A model generated the notes under the pieces. It was not told the origin of the DNA, searched no databases, and saw only the letters and a list, made by a program, of their open reading frames with translations. DNA of 42,552 bases, taken from contig JAPLOV010000125.1 in assembly GCA_026400565.1 (NCBI GenBank), forward strand, positions 1-42,552, read 5' to 3'. The DNA comes from Hyphomicrobiales bacterium. GTDB taxonomy: Bacteria > Pseudomonadota > Alphaproteobacteria > Rhizobiales > Beijerinckiaceae. Position 1 is the first letter of the stretch. Each line of letters starts with the position of its first letter. Shown here piece by piece: positions 9,842 through 19,856 of the stretch. A program made the position numbers and the translations under genes.

Positions 9842-10546
9842 TCAGCGGACGGCGCGCAGGAAGCTGGTCAGATCGCTGGTGATGTGGTGGACATGGCCGG
9901 CGTCGATCGCGGCCTGCTCCCATGCCTCACGGAACGGATCGGGAGTCTTGGGCAGGATCAGCACCGTCTTCATGCCCACATCATGTGGCACGATCAGGTT
10001 CTTCTCGATGTCCTCGAACATCGCAGCCCGGGTCGGATCAACGCCGTGCCGCGCGAAGAACTGGTCGAACGTGGCCCGCTCCGGCTTCGGCGTGAAGCCC
10101 GCCTCGATGATACCGAACAGGCCATCGAACTTGTCGAGAATACCGAGTTTTCCGGCAATGTTCTCGGCATGCTTGATCGTGCCGTTGGTCAGGATCAGCT
10201 TGCGGCCCGGAAGGTCGGCAATGGCCTGCCCCAGCGCAGGGTCGGGCTCCAGCGCCGCCAGATCGATGTGATGCACGAAATCGAGGAAGTCATCCGGCTT
10301 GATGTCGTTCTCGCGCATCAGGCCCTTCAGCGTCGTGCCGTAGCGATGATAGTAGTATTTCTGAAGCGCACGCGCCGAAAGCCCGTCAAGGCCGAACAAC
10401 TCCGTCACGAACAGCGTGATCCGCGCGTCGACCTGCGGCCAGACACGCGCCTCGTGAGGATAAAGCGTGTTGTCGAGGTCGAACACCCAGGTGTCGACAT
10501 GGGCGAAATCGCGTTTGGCAGTGAGGGCAATCGGATGATGGTTCAA
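9842..10546 (-). CDS. HAD-superfamily pyrimidine 5'-nucleotidase-like hydrolase
   Basis: A HAD hydrolase whose nucleophile motif is VFDLDNTLYP (D23 and D25 if TTG 10546 is the start). Further family marks are KLILTNGTIKHAENI (motif II, TNG) and AAMFEDIEKNLIVPHDVGM (motif IV). The YPHEARVWPQVDARI segment after motif I is typical of the SDT1-like pyrimidine 5'-nucleotidase group, which dephosphorylates UMP/CMP-like substrates. No ATG precedes motif I in frame; candidate starts are TTG 10546 (234 residues) and TTG 10576 (244 residues). The shorter is preferred because relatives carry only a short leader before the first strand. The gene is downstream of the patatin gene on the same strand, 120 bases away, and its stop abuts the diguanylate cyclase stop. 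Confidence 0.88.
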   Translation of the reverse strand: MNHHPIALTAKRDFAHVDTWVFDLDNTLYPHEARVWPQVDARITLFVTELFGLDGLSARALQKYYYHRYGTTLKGLMRENDIKPDDFLDFVHHIDLAALEPDPALGQAIADLPGRKLILTNGTIKHAENIAGKLGILDKFDGLFGIIEAGFTPKPERATFDQFFARHGVDPTRAAMFEDIEKNLIVPHDVGMKTVLILPKTPDPFREAWEQAAIDAGHVHHITSDLTSFLRAVR

Positions 10547-10666
10547 GGTGGATCCGGGAGTGATGCGCCGCCGCAAGAAGCGCAGGCCTTAGATGGGCCT
10601 CTCAGACTGCATGACAATGGTTAAACCCGTGTAAGAGCCACGAACCGGCCCGGGACAAGGCGCGCA

Positions 10667-11545
10667 TCAGCCCACCAACCGGCCCAGATGCGCATTGAGC
10701 GCACGCTTGAGCGCATCCTTCATTGGTTCGGAAGCAGCCAGGATCTCGGCGGCCTTGAAGAAATCGAGCCCGGCAAAGGCGCCCACATCCGGCCTTAGCA
10801 GAACATCGGGCGGACTGCGCTCGATCATCCGCTGCACGACCGAACTCATCAGGATCTGCGATGCCCCGAACATCGCCTCCAACGGCTCCGGCACGCGCCT
10901 GTCAGAAACGAAGGCCGCACCGCAGACATCGACCGCGATCACGAAGCGCCGGCCATCGACCAGATGCTGGTAAGGCAAGGGGTTCACCGCCCCGCCATCA
11001 ATCAGCACCTGTTCGTGGATCACAACCGGGCGCACCATGCCGGGCAGCGCCATCGAGGCCCCGACGGCCGGCGTCAGCGCGCCACTCGACAGCACGACCT
11101 CGCTGCGCATATGGAAATCGGTCGCCACCGCCATGAACGGGATCTTCAAGGCCTCGAAACGGTCAGGAACGACCTCGGGCCAGAACAAGTCCAGCAGCCG
11201 CTCGGCATCGACCAGCACCGGGTTACCGAGGCCGGACCGGTTGATCAACTGCGATAGCTTGCCGACCCTGGCCTCGAACAGCTTGGCCACCACGCGCGGG
11301 CGCTGGCGGAACGATGCCAGCACGAACGCCCTGAGGGCGCGCCCAGGCATGCCGGCCGCATAGGCAGCGCCGATGATCGCGCCAATCGAGGAACCGGCCA
11401 GAGCGACCGGCCTGATGCCAAGCTCGTCCAGAGCCTCCAGCGCCACGATGTGGGCAAGCCCGCGCGCCCCGCCCGCTCCGAGCGCCAGCGCCACCTGCGG
11501 GCCGGCGACGGGCAGGTGCGTGACGGCCGGCATCAGGCCACCCAT
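10667..11545 (-). CDS. Patatin-like phospholipase family protein
   Basis: A 292-residue patatin-family lipid acyl hydrolase, cytoplasmic by appearance (no clear signal peptide). It has the oxyanion loop GAGGARG (23-29), nucleophile serine S53 in GSSIG (51-55), and the catalytic aspartate D183 in LIDGGAVNP, giving a complete Ser-Asp dyad. The family includes bacterial phospholipases and RssA-like proteins; the close spacing of the motifs and the size fit the RssA/YchK-like group rather than the secreted toxins. The start codon overlaps the stop of the upstream hydrolase gene (TGATG), so the two are translationally coupled. Substrate unknown. Confidence 0.92.
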   Translation of the reverse strand: MGGLMPAVTHLPVAGPQVALALGAGGARGLAHIVALEALDELGIRPVALAGSSIGAIIGAAYAAGMPGRALRAFVLASFRQRPRVVAKLFEARVGKLSQLINRSGLGNPVLVDAERLLDLFWPEVVPDRFEALKIPFMAVATDFHMRSEVVLSSGALTPAVGASMALPGMVRPVVIHEQVLIDGGAVNPLPYQHLVDGRRFVIAVDVCGAAFVSDRRVPEPLEAMFGASQILMSSVVQRMIERSPPDVLLRPDVGAFAGLDFFKAAEILAASEPMKDALKRALNAHLGRLVG

Positions 11546-12441
11546 CAGGCGAGAAAGCCGCGGAGCGCCGCCAGCGTGCCGGGCGCATCCTCCTCGGCCA
11601 CGAAATGCCCGCCTGCAACCTGCGTGCCGACCGCATCCGGAGCAAATGATCCGCGCCAGACATCGAGCGGGTTCACGTCCTTGCCGGTCAGATAGAAGTT
11701 GCCCCAGACCAGCAGCGTCGGACAGCCCACGACCTTGCCGGTCTTGAGGTCGGCCAGATCGGCGTCAAGATCGAGCGTGGCACCAGCGCAATAATCCTCA
11801 CACATGGCGTGGATGCGGGTCGGGTCATTGCAACTGGCCCGGTAGCTCGCCAGCGCCCCGGACGAAAACGCATCCAGACTGGCGCTGGCCGTCCATCTGG
11901 CCATCAGGCCCTCGAAATAGGCCGCCGGATCAAGCCCGATCTCGCGTTCGGGGCCGGGCTTCTCACCAGCGAGAAACGTCCAGTGCGCGCCGGGCATTGC
12001 ACCTGCCTTGATCTGCTGCCAGACGAAGAAGGTCGGCAGGATGTCAAGCAGGGCGAGCCTGGTCAGCCGCCCGGGATGATCCAGCGCCAGCCGGTAGGCT
12101 ACGCGCGCGCCCCGGTCGTGGCCGACCGCCGAGAAGGTGACGTGGCCAAGCTGCTCCATGATCGCGACGATGTCCTTGCCCATCTCGCGCTTGGCATAGC
12201 GCGCGCCGCCCTGGCTCGGCGGAGCGGAGGACCAGCCATATCCGCGCAGGTCGGGACAGATCACCGTGTGCGTCTGAGCCAGTTGCGGCGCGATGCGGTG
12301 CCACATCGCGTGGGTCTGCGGAAAGCCGTGGATCAGCACGAGCGGTGGCCCTGAGCCGCCGACGCGGGCAAAGATGCGGCCCTCGTCGCCATCCAGCCAT
12401 TTTGCCTCGAAGCCGGGAAACAGCGCGGATGTGTCGTTCAT
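11545..12441 (-). CDS. Alpha/beta hydrolase resembling fluoroacetate (haloacetate) dehalogenase
   Basis: A 298-residue alpha/beta hydrolase. Compared by eye and from memory with the fluoroacetate dehalogenases, it retains the nucleophile D109 in GHDRGAR with the two carboxylate-binding arginines R110 and R113, the acid D133 in LLDILPT, the base H279 in AGGHF, and the halide-pocket residues H153 and W154 (HWTFLA) and Y217 (CEDYCAGA), plus W183. The N-terminal LIHGFPQTHAMWHRIAP and PDLRGYGWS also match this group. Ester hydrolases usually have Ser in place of D109, so a dehalogenase or epoxide-hydrolase-type chemistry is favoured. It lies 13 bases downstream of purD on the same strand and is coupled to the patatin gene. 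Natural substrate is not known from sequence. Confidence 0.85.
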   Translation of the reverse strand: MNDTSALFPGFEAKWLDGDEGRIFARVGGSGPPLVLIHGFPQTHAMWHRIAPQLAQTHTVICPDLRGYGWSSAPPSQGGARYAKREMGKDIVAIMEQLGHVTFSAVGHDRGARVAYRLALDHPGRLTRLALLDILPTFFVWQQIKAGAMPGAHWTFLAGEKPGPEREIGLDPAAYFEGLMARWTASASLDAFSSGALASYRASCNDPTRIHAMCEDYCAGATLDLDADLADLKTGKVVGCPTLLVWGNFYLTGKDVNPLDVWRGSFAPDAVGTQVAGGHFVAEEDAPGTLAALRGFLA

Positions 12442-12454
12442 CGAAAAGGCCTCG

Positions 12455-13720
12455 TCAGCTCAGAGCCCGCCAGCCGATGTCCCGGCGGCAGAACCCGCCA
12501 TCCCATGTGATGGCATCGACCGCAGCATAGGCCTTCGCACGCGCCGCCGCCACTGTCGGCCCGAGCCCGACGAGATTGAGCACGCGGCCGCCATTGGCCG
12601 TGACCACGCCGCCCTGCTCGGCCGTTCCGGCATGGAACACCAGCACGCCATCAAGCGCCTCTGCCGTGTCAATACCCTCGATCACCGCGCCTTTTTCAGG
12701 CGTGCCGGGATAGCCGCGCCCGCACATCACGACCGTCAGCGCAGCGTCGTCCCACCAGCGCACGTCAATATTGGCCAGCAGGCCATCGCACGCCGCCAGC
12801 AAGGCCGCCACCAGGTCGGACTTCATGCGCGGCATCAGCACCTCGCATTCCGGATCACCGAAGCGGGTGTTGTATTCAATCAGCCTCGGGCCCTCATCGG
12901 TGATCATCAGCCCGGCGAACAGGATGCCGATGAACGGCATGCCGCGCCGCGCCATCGCCGCCATCGTTGGGCGGATGATCGTGGCCATGACCTCATCCTG
13001 CAGCGTTGCCGTCATCACCGGCGCGGGTGAATAAGCCCCCATACCGCCCGTGTTCGGGCCAGTGTCGCCCTCTCCGACGCGCTTGTGATCCTGCGCCGAC
13101 GCCAGCGGCAATGCGGTCTTGCCGTCACACAGGGCAAAGAAGCTGACCTCCTCGCCGACCATGCACTCCTCGATGACGACCTCGGCACCGGCTTGCCCGA
13201 GGCCACCGGCGAACATCATCTCCAGCGCCTCCTCGGCTTCCTCCAGGCTTTGCGCCACCACCACGCCCTTGCCGGCGGCCAGCCCGTCAGCCTTGATCAC
13301 GATCGGCGCGCCATGGGCGTAGACATGGGCAAGCGCCGGCTCCAGCGCATCGAAACGGGCATAGTCCGCCGTCGGGATGCCGGCTTCCAGGCACAACTCC
13401 TTGGTGAAGGCCTTGGACCCCTCCAGCCGCGCCGCGGCCTTGCCCGGGCCGAAAGCCTTGATGCCAGCGGCTGTCAGATCATCGACCAGCCCGGCCACAA
13501 GCGGGCCCTCTGGCCCGACCACGACAAGCCCGACATCATGGCTGGCGCAGAAGGCAATGACATCGCCGTGGTTGGCGACGTCCATGGCGACGTTGACGCC
13601 GCAGTGGGCCGTGCCCGGATTGCCCGGAGCGATGAACAGCATGTCGCACAGCGGCGAGGCGGAGATTTTCCAGGCCAGCGCATGTTCGCGGCCGCCCGAA
13701 CCGATCAGCAGAATGTTCAT
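12455..13720 (-). CDS. purD: Phosphoribosylamine--glycine ligase (GAR synthetase)
   Basis: A 421-residue ATP-grasp enzyme joining 5-phosphoribosylamine and glycine in the second step of purine synthesis. It begins with the diagnostic [18 protein letters not shown], and shows [14 protein letters not shown], the [21 protein letters not shown]-binding segment, [44 protein letters not shown] and the metal-binding [13 protein letters not shown]. Length is normal for the family. It is divergent from xseA with 90 bases between starts, and is followed on the same strand by the dehalogenase-like hydrolase after 13 bases. Confidence 0.98.
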   Translation of the reverse strand: MNILLIGSGGREHALAWKISASPLCDMLFIAPGNPGTAHCGVNVAMDVANHGDVIAFCASHDVGLVVVGPEGPLVAGLVDDLTAAGIKAFGPGKAAARLEGSKAFTKELCLEAGIPTADYARFDALEPALAHVYAHGAPIVIKADGLAAGKGVVVAQSLEEAEEALEMMFAGGLGQAGAEVVIEECMVGEEVSFFALCDGKTALPLASAQDHKRVGEGDTGPNTGGMGAYSPAPVMTATLQDEVMATIIRPTMAAMARRGMPFIGILFAGLMITDEGPRLIEYNTRFGDPECEVLMPRMKSDLVAALLAACDGLLANIDVRWWDDAALTVVMCGRGYPGTPEKGAVIEGIDTAEALDGVLVFHAGTAEQGGVVTANGGRVLNLVGLGPTVAAARAKAYAAVDAITWDGGFCRRDIGWRALS

Positions 13721-13810
13721 GCGCGCGGTTTAGCCCCAAGCCGGTGCGTTGTTCAATGGCCTTGCTGCCACCCCCTCCCCCGACGCCCGGAAACCTGCCA
13801 CAACCACGGC

Positions 13811-15199
13811 ATGGAGCCTGAGTCGAACCCTGCCACCAATGCGCTCGAGTGGAGCGTTTCCGACCTGTCCGGCGCGCTGAAGCGCACGATCGAGGACCAG
13901 TTCGGTTTTGTCCGGGTCCGCGGCGAGATTTCCGGCTATCGCGGCCCCTCCGCCTCCGGCCATGTCTATTTCTCGCTGAAGGATGCCAACGCCAAGATCG
14001 ACGCCGTGATCTGGAAGGGCGTGTTCGGCCGCCTGAAGACCAAGCCGCAGGAAGGGCTGGAGATCATCGCCACCGGCAAGATCACCACCTTCCCTGGCAA
14101 ATCCGCCTACCAGATCATCATCGACCAGATCGAGCCCGCTGGCCTTGGCGCGCTGATGGCCCTGCTGGAAGAACGGCGGCGCAAGCTGGCGACTGAGGGC
14201 CTGTTCGACGAAGCCCGCAAGCAACTCCTGCCCTACCTGCCGGAGGTGATCGGCGTCATCACCTCGCCCACAGGCGCGGTCATTCGCGACATCCTGCACC
14301 GGCTGGAGGACCGCTTTCCTCGCCGGGTTCTGGTCTGGCCTGTGCGCGTGCAGGGCGAGACCAGCGGCGCGGAGGTTGCAGTCGCGATCAGGGGCTTCAA
14401 TGCGCTGGTTCCGGGCGGCGCGATCCCGCGCCCGGATGTGCTGATCGTGGCGCGCGGCGGCGGTTCGCTCGAAGACCTGATGAGCTTTAACGATGAGGCC
14501 GTGGTCCGGGCAGCGGCCGCCTCGGACATACCGCTGATCTCGGCAGTCGGGCACGAGACCGACTGGACGCTGATCGACTACGCATCGGACCTGCGCGCGC
14601 CCACGCCAACGGGGGCGGCGGAAAAGGTTGTCCCTGTGCGTGGTGAGTTGCTCGTGACGGTCGATGACCTGTCTCGCCGACGCGCCGCAGCCATCCGTCG
14701 CCTTTTCGAGCAGCGCCGCCAGGAAAGACGCTTGTCCGCCCTCAGCCAGCGCCTGCAACGTCGCTCTCCACAGGTGCGCCTCGGCATGGCCCGTGAGCGG
14801 CTGGCCGCGTTGACTCAACGCCTCATCGCCGCCCGCCAAGCGATTCTGCGCGAAGAGAAAAAGCACATCGGCCGCGAGCGCGAACGCCTCGACCAGTTGC
14901 TGATGCGGGGACGCCGCGCGCTCGCCTCGATGGCCAGCCAGCGCCGCGCCAGCGTCGCTGCCAGCGCGCAACTGCTGGAGGCCCTGAGCTATACCGGCGT
15001 GCTGAAACGCGGTTTTGCGCTGGTGCGCGACGCCGGCGGCAGCCCCGTCAGGAGCACAGCTTCGGCGCAGTCCGGCAGTGCGCTGACAGTCGAGTTTGCC
15101 GATGGCAAGGTGGCTGTGACAGTGGACGGCGGCAGCGGACCGCCACGCCCTCAGTCAAGGCCGAGGCCGGGCCTGCCGCTCCCTGGCCTGTTCGACTGA
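13811..15199 (+). CDS. xseA: Exodeoxyribonuclease VII large subunit
   Basis: A 462-residue subunit of the nuclease that degrades single-stranded DNA bidirectionally to oligonucleotides in mismatch and damage repair. The N-terminal OB fold shows [19 protein letters not shown]; the catalytic domain contains [19 protein letters not shown] and [20 protein letters not shown], then [18 protein letters not shown]; a long charged coiled coil follows at about 280-380 and a C-terminal segment with [14 protein letters not shown]. The frame is open upstream of 13811 but that part is antisense to purD; ATG 13811 ([10 protein letters not shown]) gives the usual start. Its partner xseB is encoded separately at 24850-25107. 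The gene converges on argB with 20 bases between stops. Confidence 0.97.
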   Translation: MEPESNPATNALEWSVSDLSGALKRTIEDQFGFVRVRGEISGYRGPSASGHVYFSLKDANAKIDAVIWKGVFGRLKTKPQEGLEIIATGKITTFPGKSAYQIIIDQIEPAGLGALMALLEERRRKLATEGLFDEARKQLLPYLPEVIGVITSPTGAVIRDILHRLEDRFPRRVLVWPVRVQGETSGAEVAVAIRGFNALVPGGAIPRPDVLIVARGGGSLEDLMSFNDEAVVRAAAASDIPLISAVGHETDWTLIDYASDLRAPTPTGAAEKVVPVRGELLVTVDDLSRRRAAAIRRLFEQRRQERRLSALSQRLQRRSPQVRLGMARERLAALTQRLIAARQAILREEKKHIGRERERLDQLLMRGRRALASMASQRRASVAASAQLLEALSYTGVLKRGFALVRDAGGSPVRSTASAQSGSALTVEFADGKVAVTVDGGSGPPRPQSRPRPGLPLPGLFD

Positions 15200-15219
15200 A
15201 TCCGTCGCGCCACGAGGGC

Positions 15220-16116
15220 TCAGCGCCGGATTATCGTGCCCGCGCCAGCATCGGTGAACAGCTCGATCAGCACCGCGTGCGGCACCTTGCCGTCGAGAAT
15301 GACCACCGCCTCGACGCCCTTTTCCAGCGCGTAGATGCAGGTCTCGATCTTGGGGATCATGCCGCCGGTGATGGTGCCATCGGCAATCAGCTTGCGGCAC
15401 TGCTCCATGGTCAGTTCCTTGATGAGCTGCTTGTTCTTGTCTAGCACGCCTGGCACATCCGTGAGCAGAAGCAGGCGCTTGGCCCCGAGCGCACCGGCGA
15501 TGGCCCCGGCGAACGTATCGGCATTGACGTTGTAGGTCTGGCCATCCGCCGCCGAGCAGACGGGCGCCAGCACCGGAATCAGCTCCGCTTTGAGCACGGC
15601 GTTGAGCACGGTCGTATCGACATTCTCGGGCTCGCCGACAAAGCCCAGATCAAGGATCTGCTCGATCTTCGAATCGGGATCGACCATGGTCCGGTGCACC
15701 TTGCGCGCCGTGACCATGTTGCCGTCCTTGCCGCACAGGCCGATGGCCTTGCCGCCCTCGCGTGTGATGTAGCCCACGATTTCCTTGTTCACGGAACCGG
15801 CGAGCACCATCTCCACGACATCCACCGTGGCGGCATCGGTGACGCGAAGGCCCTGCTTGAACTCGCTCTTGATGTTGAGCTTGTCCAGCATCCGCGCGAT
15901 CTGTGGCCCGCCGCCATGGCACACCACGGGCTTGAGGCCCGATTGCTCGAGCAGCACCACGTCCTCCGCGAAGTCCTCGGCAGTGGCTGCATCGCCCATG
16001 GCATTGCCGCCATACTTGATGCAGACCACCTGCTGGTCATAGCGCTGCATGTGCGGCAGGGCCTGCACCAGAAGTTCAGCCTGAAGCGAGGGCGAGAGCT
16101 TCGAAAGGTCGGTCAT
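15220..16116 (-). CDS. argB: Acetylglutamate kinase
   Basis: A 298-residue amino-acid kinase that phosphorylates N-acetylglutamate in arginine synthesis. Visible family segments are [11 protein letters not shown] (31-41, phosphate-binding K34), [10 protein letters not shown] (substrate glycine-rich loop), [29 protein letters not shown] and the C-terminal [26 protein letters not shown]. The long N-terminal helix (about residues 8-24) is of the kind that lets ArgB form arginine-sensitive hexamers, so feedback inhibition by arginine is plausible but inferred. It is the last gene of the rpmH-to-argB run on the minus strand, 108 bases after DUF423, and may have its own promoter. Confidence 0.98.
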   Translation of the reverse strand: MTDLSKLSPSLQAELLVQALPHMQRYDQQVVCIKYGGNAMGDAATAEDFAEDVVLLEQSGLKPVVCHGGGPQIARMLDKLNIKSEFKQGLRVTDAATVDVVEMVLAGSVNKEIVGYITREGGKAIGLCGKDGNMVTARKVHRTMVDPDSKIEQILDLGFVGEPENVDTTVLNAVLKAELIPVLAPVCSAADGQTYNVNADTFAGAIAGALGAKRLLLLTDVPGVLDKNKQLIKELTMEQCRKLIADGTITGGMIPKIETCIYALEKGVEAVVILDGKVPHAVLIELFTDAGAGTIIRR

Positions 16117-16224
16117 GGGGCGGGGCTCCGGCGCGCGTGCCAGTCAGGCAGCGCTCAGGTGGGCAATAAGGGGCGGCTCGATCGCCGCGCTTCTAGCCGA
16201 TCGTCCGCGCCTGCGAAAGCGCCT

Positions 16225-16590
16225 TCACGCGCCACGTCTGATGAGTGGCAGCACGGCGAGGCCCAGCCAGCTCGCGATCATCAGCATGCCGCCGGTCGGG
16301 CTCGCCATCGCAAACAGCCTTTGCCCGACCAGAGCCCGCATCGCCTGATCGCCGGAGAAGAGGATCACACCTGCCGCCATCAGTGAAATCAGGTAGATGG
16401 CCGCGCGCCCTGGCAGCAGATCAAGCTTGCGCGCCGCTGTCAGCGCCACCAGTGCGGCAGCATGAATCAGCAGCATTTGCGCCGCAATAGCCGCCGAGGG
16501 CTGGCCTGCATGTGTGGCATAGGCCCAGAGCCCGACGCCCAGGGCGCCAAACAGGCCGGCAATCATCAGATGGAGTTGGCTTGCACGCAT
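16225..16590 (-). CDS. DUF423 (YgdD-like) small inner-membrane protein
   Basis: A 121-residue membrane protein with four hydrophobic helices (about 4-24, 35-52, 63-81 and 95-116 from ATG 16590). The C-terminal ASPTGGMLMIASWLGLA is the DUF423 signature, which normally reads P-x-G-G near the last helix. The function of the family is not established. A GTG at 16605 would add five residues; ATG 16590 (MRASQLHLM) is preferred because the first helix then begins close to the N-terminus as in relatives. It lies between engB and argB on the same strand. Confidence 0.88.
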   Translation of the reverse strand: MRASQLHLMIAGLFGALGVGLWAYATHAGQPSAAIAAQMLLIHAAALVALTAARKLDLLPGRAAIYLISLMAAGVILFSGDQAMRALVGQRLFAMASPTGGMLMIASWLGLAVLPLIRRGA

Positions 16591-16675
16591 CAGGCACGGT
16601 GTCACGCGGCGGCGCCCCCCTCAAGGGCGCATATGAGCACACTGCGCCTGTTCGCAGCCGCCGGATTGCGAGGCA

Positions 16676-17320
16676 CTACTGGCCGCGCTCACGCAGCAGG
16701 CGCGCGATGCTGGCCCGCAGGTCCGCAATGCCATCGCCATCGCGGCTCGATGTCAGCGCTATCTCGGGAAAAGCCGCAGGACGACGCTTGATAGCTGCAG
16801 CCGTCCGCTCCAGCAGCGCCGGAATCTCGGACGTCTTCACCTCATCCACCTTGGTCAGCACGATCTGGTAGGAGACGGCGGCCTTGTCGAGCGTCTCCAG
16901 CACCTCGGTATCGACCTCCTTCAGGCCGTGGCGGGCATCGATCAGCCGATAGACGCGCGCCAGATTGGGCCGCCCGCGCCGATAGTCGTTGATCAGCTTG
17001 GTCCAGGTCTCGACCTTCTGCTTGCCGACAGCTGCAAATCCGTAGCCCGGCATGTCGACGAGCGTGGCGCGGTCGCCGATGCGGAAGAAGTTGAGCTGCT
17101 GGGTACGGCCCGGCGTGTGCGACGTGCGGGCCAGCGCCTTGCGGCCCGTCAGTGCGTTGACAAGGCTGGATTTGCCGACATTCGAACGGCCCGCCAGCGC
17201 GAACTCGAACCCGGCCATAGGCGGCAGGCCGTCAGCCTTGCTGGCCGCCCAGATGAATTGCCAGTCGCCGGCAAACAACTTGCGGCCAGCTTCGGTAAAG
17301 TCAGGATCCTGATCGGTCAT
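16676..17320 (-). CDS. engB: Ribosome biogenesis GTPase EngB/YihA/YsxC
   Basis: A 214-residue TrmE-Era-EngA-EngB-family GTPase needed for maturation of the large ribosomal subunit. GTP-binding motifs: G1 GRSNVGKSS (44-52), G2 region RTSHTPGRTQ, G3 DMPGYG, G4 TKVD in IVLTKVDEV, and G5 TSSRDGDG. The sequence FEFALAGRSNVGKSSLVNAL is diagnostic. It is 8 bases downstream of the acetyltransferase gene and follows yidC in the same direction, grouping protein insertion and ribosome assembly in one run. Confidence 0.97.
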   Translation of the reverse strand: MTDQDPDFTEAGRKLFAGDWQFIWAASKADGLPPMAGFEFALAGRSNVGKSSLVNALTGRKALARTSHTPGRTQQLNFFRIGDRATLVDMPGYGFAAVGKQKVETWTKLINDYRRGRPNLARVYRLIDARHGLKEVDTEVLETLDKAAVSYQIVLTKVDEVKTSEIPALLERTAAAIKRRPAAFPEIALTSSRDGDGIADLRASIARLLRERGQ

Positions 17321-17328
17321 GGCGCGTC

Positions 17329-17961
17329 TTACGCGACCGCGCGCAGCGCGTCGATATCCGCGCCGGTAATCAGCGCCACATTCGCCTGGATGGTCTCAAC
17401 GGGCCAGTCCCACCACCGGATCGCCAGCAGGGCGGAAATGGTCGCCGCATCGAAGCGCAGATGTTTGACCACGCCCGGATTGCCGACAACGACCCCATAC
17501 GGCGGCACGTCCTTCGCCACCACCGCGTGCGCACCAATGATGGCCCCGTCGCCAACCGTGACGCCTGGCATGATGACGGCATCGCGCCCGATCCAGACAT
17601 CATTGCCGATCACCATGTCGCCGCGGCTTTTCAACCCGTCAGCGCTGAACGCGGCCTTGTCGGTGAACCCGACCATGTTGAACGGATAGGTCGAGAACCC
17701 GCCCATCGGATGGTTGGCGCCGTTCATGATGAACTGGGCACCCTGCGCAATGGCCACGAAATTGCCGATGATCAGGCGGTCGCCGATGAAATCGAAGTGG
17801 TAGCGCACGCAGCGGGTCTCGAAGTGCTCGGGGCCTCGCGAGTCGTCGTAGTAGGAAAACGCGCCGACCTCGATCAGCGGGCTCTTCACCACAGCCCTCA
17901 GATAGGCCGTGCCCTTCCAGCCCGCGATCGGGTGCCGGATTGATGGATCAGGGGTGGGCAT
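17329..17961 (-). CDS. CatB/Vat-type hexapeptide-repeat O-acetyltransferase
   Basis: A 210-residue xenobiotic-acetyltransferase-class protein with a left-handed beta-helix. Characteristic segments are [36 protein letters not shown] (containing the family histidine and the loop over the acceptor site), [47 protein letters not shown] with the hexapeptide repeats and acetyl-CoA site, and [10 protein letters not shown] near the C-terminus. Members acetylate chloramphenicol or streptogramin A, but chromosomal copies often have other or unknown substrates; resistance cannot be claimed from this alone. It lies between yidC (41 bases upstream) and engB (8 bases downstream). Confidence 0.9.
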   Translation of the reverse strand: MPTPDPSIRHPIAGWKGTAYLRAVVKSPLIEVGAFSYYDDSRGPEHFETRCVRYHFDFIGDRLIIGNFVAIAQGAQFIMNGANHPMGGFSTYPFNMVGFTDKAAFSADGLKSRGDMVIGNDVWIGRDAVIMPGVTVGDGAIIGAHAVVAKDVPPYGVVVGNPGVVKHLRFDAATISALLAIRWWDWPVETIQANVALITGADIDALRAVA

Positions 17962-18002
17962 GGCCCGCGCCCGTCAGGCCACGCGCTCCGGTGCGGCGAT
18001 CG

Positions 18003-19856
18003 TCAGCTCTTGCCGGCATCCGCCGCCGGCTTCTTGGCGAACATCGACTTGAGATTGTCCCATAGCTCGATCTTGGTGCCAAACTTCTTCATGATGTAGG
18101 CCTGCTGGAGGATCGAAAGGAAGTTGTTCCAGGTCCAGTAGATCACAAGGCCCGCGGGGAACGAGCCAAGCAGGAAGGTGAAGAACACCGGCATCCAGGT
18201 GAACACCATCTTCTGCACGGGGTCGGTCGGCTCCGGGTTGAGCTTCATCTGCACGAACATCGTGATGCCCATCAGGATCGGCCAGACGCCGAGCAGCAGC
18301 ATCGCCGGCACCGCGAAAGGCAGCAGTCCGAACAGGTTGAAGATCGAGGTCGGGTCAGGCGCAGCCAGATCCTTGATCCAGCCGAAGAACGGCGCATGCC
18401 GCATCTCGATGGTCACGAACAGCACCTTGTAGAGCGCGAAGAAGACCGGGATCTGGATCAGCACCGGCCAGCAACCCGCGAGCGGATTGATCTTCTCCTT
18501 CTTGTAAAGCTCCATCAGAGCCTGCTGCTGCTTCATCTTGTCATCAGCGAAACGCTCGCGGATCGAGACCATCTCGGGCTGGACAGCCTTCATCTTGGCC
18601 ATCGAGGCGTAGGACTTGTTGGCCAGCGGGAAGAAGATCAGCTTGATCAGCACGGTGACCAGCAGGATCGCCACGCCGAAATTGCCGAACAGATGATAGA
18701 ACCATTCGATGGCATAGAACATCGGCTTGGTGATGAAATAGAACCAGCCCCAGTCGATCATCAGATCGAAGCGCTTGATATTCTGGGACTTTTCATAGCC
18801 GTCGACAGTGGCGACTTCCTTGGCCCCTGCGAAGAGCCGCGTTGTCGCGCCTGCGTTGGCACCCGGCGCAATTGTCACGCCTTCGCCCAGATAATCGACC
18901 TGGAAGGTCTTGTTGCCGGCCATGTTGACCGAGTAGCGACCCTCGAACTTGCGCTCCTGATCGGGGATCACGGCAGCGGCCCAGTACTTGTCGGTGATGC
19001 CGAGGAAGCCGCTGGTCAGGTCCTTCCAGACCTTGCCGCGCTGGGAGCCGCCGAGCACAGTTTCCTTCTCGACGTTGTCATAGGTGTATTCCTGCAGGCC
19101 ATTGTTGCCGAGAACACCGATCAGGCCCTCGTGCAGCACGAAGTAGCCTTGCGTCACCGGCTTGCCATGGCGTGCAACCAGACCATACGGGAACAGCGTC
19201 ACCGGCGCGCCGGTGGCATTTTCGACCGTGTCGGCGACATTGAACATCGCGTTCGCATCGACCCCGATCACACGCTTGAAGGTCAGGCCCTGCCCGTTGT
19301 TCCAGGTCAGGGTCACTGGCTGCGCCGGGGTCAGCGTCGTTCTGTCTGCCGTCCACAAGGTCTGCGGGCCTGGCACTGCCGCCGCGACGCCGGCGCCCGG
19401 CGCCCAGCCGAAATCGGCATAATAGGCGTTGGGGCCGTTCTGCGGTGAAAACAGCACGATGTTGGGGCTCTTGGGATCGACCGTCTCGCGATAGGCCTTG
19501 AGCGACACATCGTCGATGCGTCCACCCAGCAACGAGAGAGAACCCATCATGCGCGGCGTGTCGATGGTCACACGCGGCGATGCCTCAAGAGCGGCCTCAC
19601 GGGTGACGGCTCCTGGCAGCGCCGGCACGGTGCCGGGGGTCACGGCATTGGGCGTTGCCACGCCGGGTGCGGCAGCACCGGGTGCGACGCCCGGTGTCGG
19701 CGTCACCACACCGGGCTGCGCCGGCTGGATCTGCTGCGCTGCCTTGCGTTGCTGTTCCATCTGCGGAACGCCATAAAAGTAGTTCCAGCCCAGCAGAACC
19801 ACCGCTGACAGCACAATCGCAAGCAGGAGATTCTTGTTGTCTTCGCGGTTCATCAT
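18003..19856 (-). CDS. yidC: Membrane protein insertase YidC
   Basis: A 617-residue insertase of the inner membrane, acting with SecYEG or alone to fold and insert membrane proteins. The N-terminal helix is at about 9-28 ([20 protein letters not shown]), followed by a proline/alanine/threonine/glycine-rich linker at about 40-85, a large periplasmic beta-domain to about 375, and the conserved core with [37 protein letters not shown], then [33 protein letters not shown], and the last helices ending near 575. Length fits alphaproteobacterial YidC. Its start overlaps the rnpA stop by 4 bases (ATGA). An MM start gives two possible initiation codons one codon apart. Confidence 0.98.
   Translation of the reverse strand: MMNREDNKNLLLAIVLSAVVLLGWNYFYGVPQMEQQRKAAQQIQPAQPGVVTPTPGVAPGAAAPGVATPNAVTPGTVPALPGAVTREAALEASPRVTIDTPRMMGSLSLLGGRIDDVSLKAYRETVDPKSPNIVLFSPQNGPNAYYADFGWAPGAGVAAAVPGPQTLWTADRTTLTPAQPVTLTWNNGQGLTFKRVIGVDANAMFNVADTVENATGAPVTLFPYGLVARHGKPVTQGYFVLHEGLIGVLGNNGLQEYTYDNVEKETVLGGSQRGKVWKDLTSGFLGITDKYWAAAVIPDQERKFEGRYSVNMAGNKTFQVDYLGEGVTIAPGANAGATTRLFAGAKEVATVDGYEKSQNIKRFDLMIDWGWFYFITKPMFYAIEWFYHLFGNFGVAILLVTVLIKLIFFPLANKSYASMAKMKAVQPEMVSIRERFADDKMKQQQALMELYKKEKINPLAGCWPVLIQIPVFFALYKVLFVTIEMRHAPFFGWIKDLAAPDPTSIFNLFGLLPFAVPAMLLLGVWPILMGITMFVQMKLNPEPTDPVQKMVFTWMPVFFTFLLGSFPAGLVIYWTWNNFLSILQQAYIMKKFGTKIELWDNLKSMFAKKPAADAGKS

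Noticed and set aside
13085-13810. N-terminal extension of XseA by about 240 residues
   Set aside because: The extension is antisense to the conserved purD gene; ATG 13811 starts a standard XseA.
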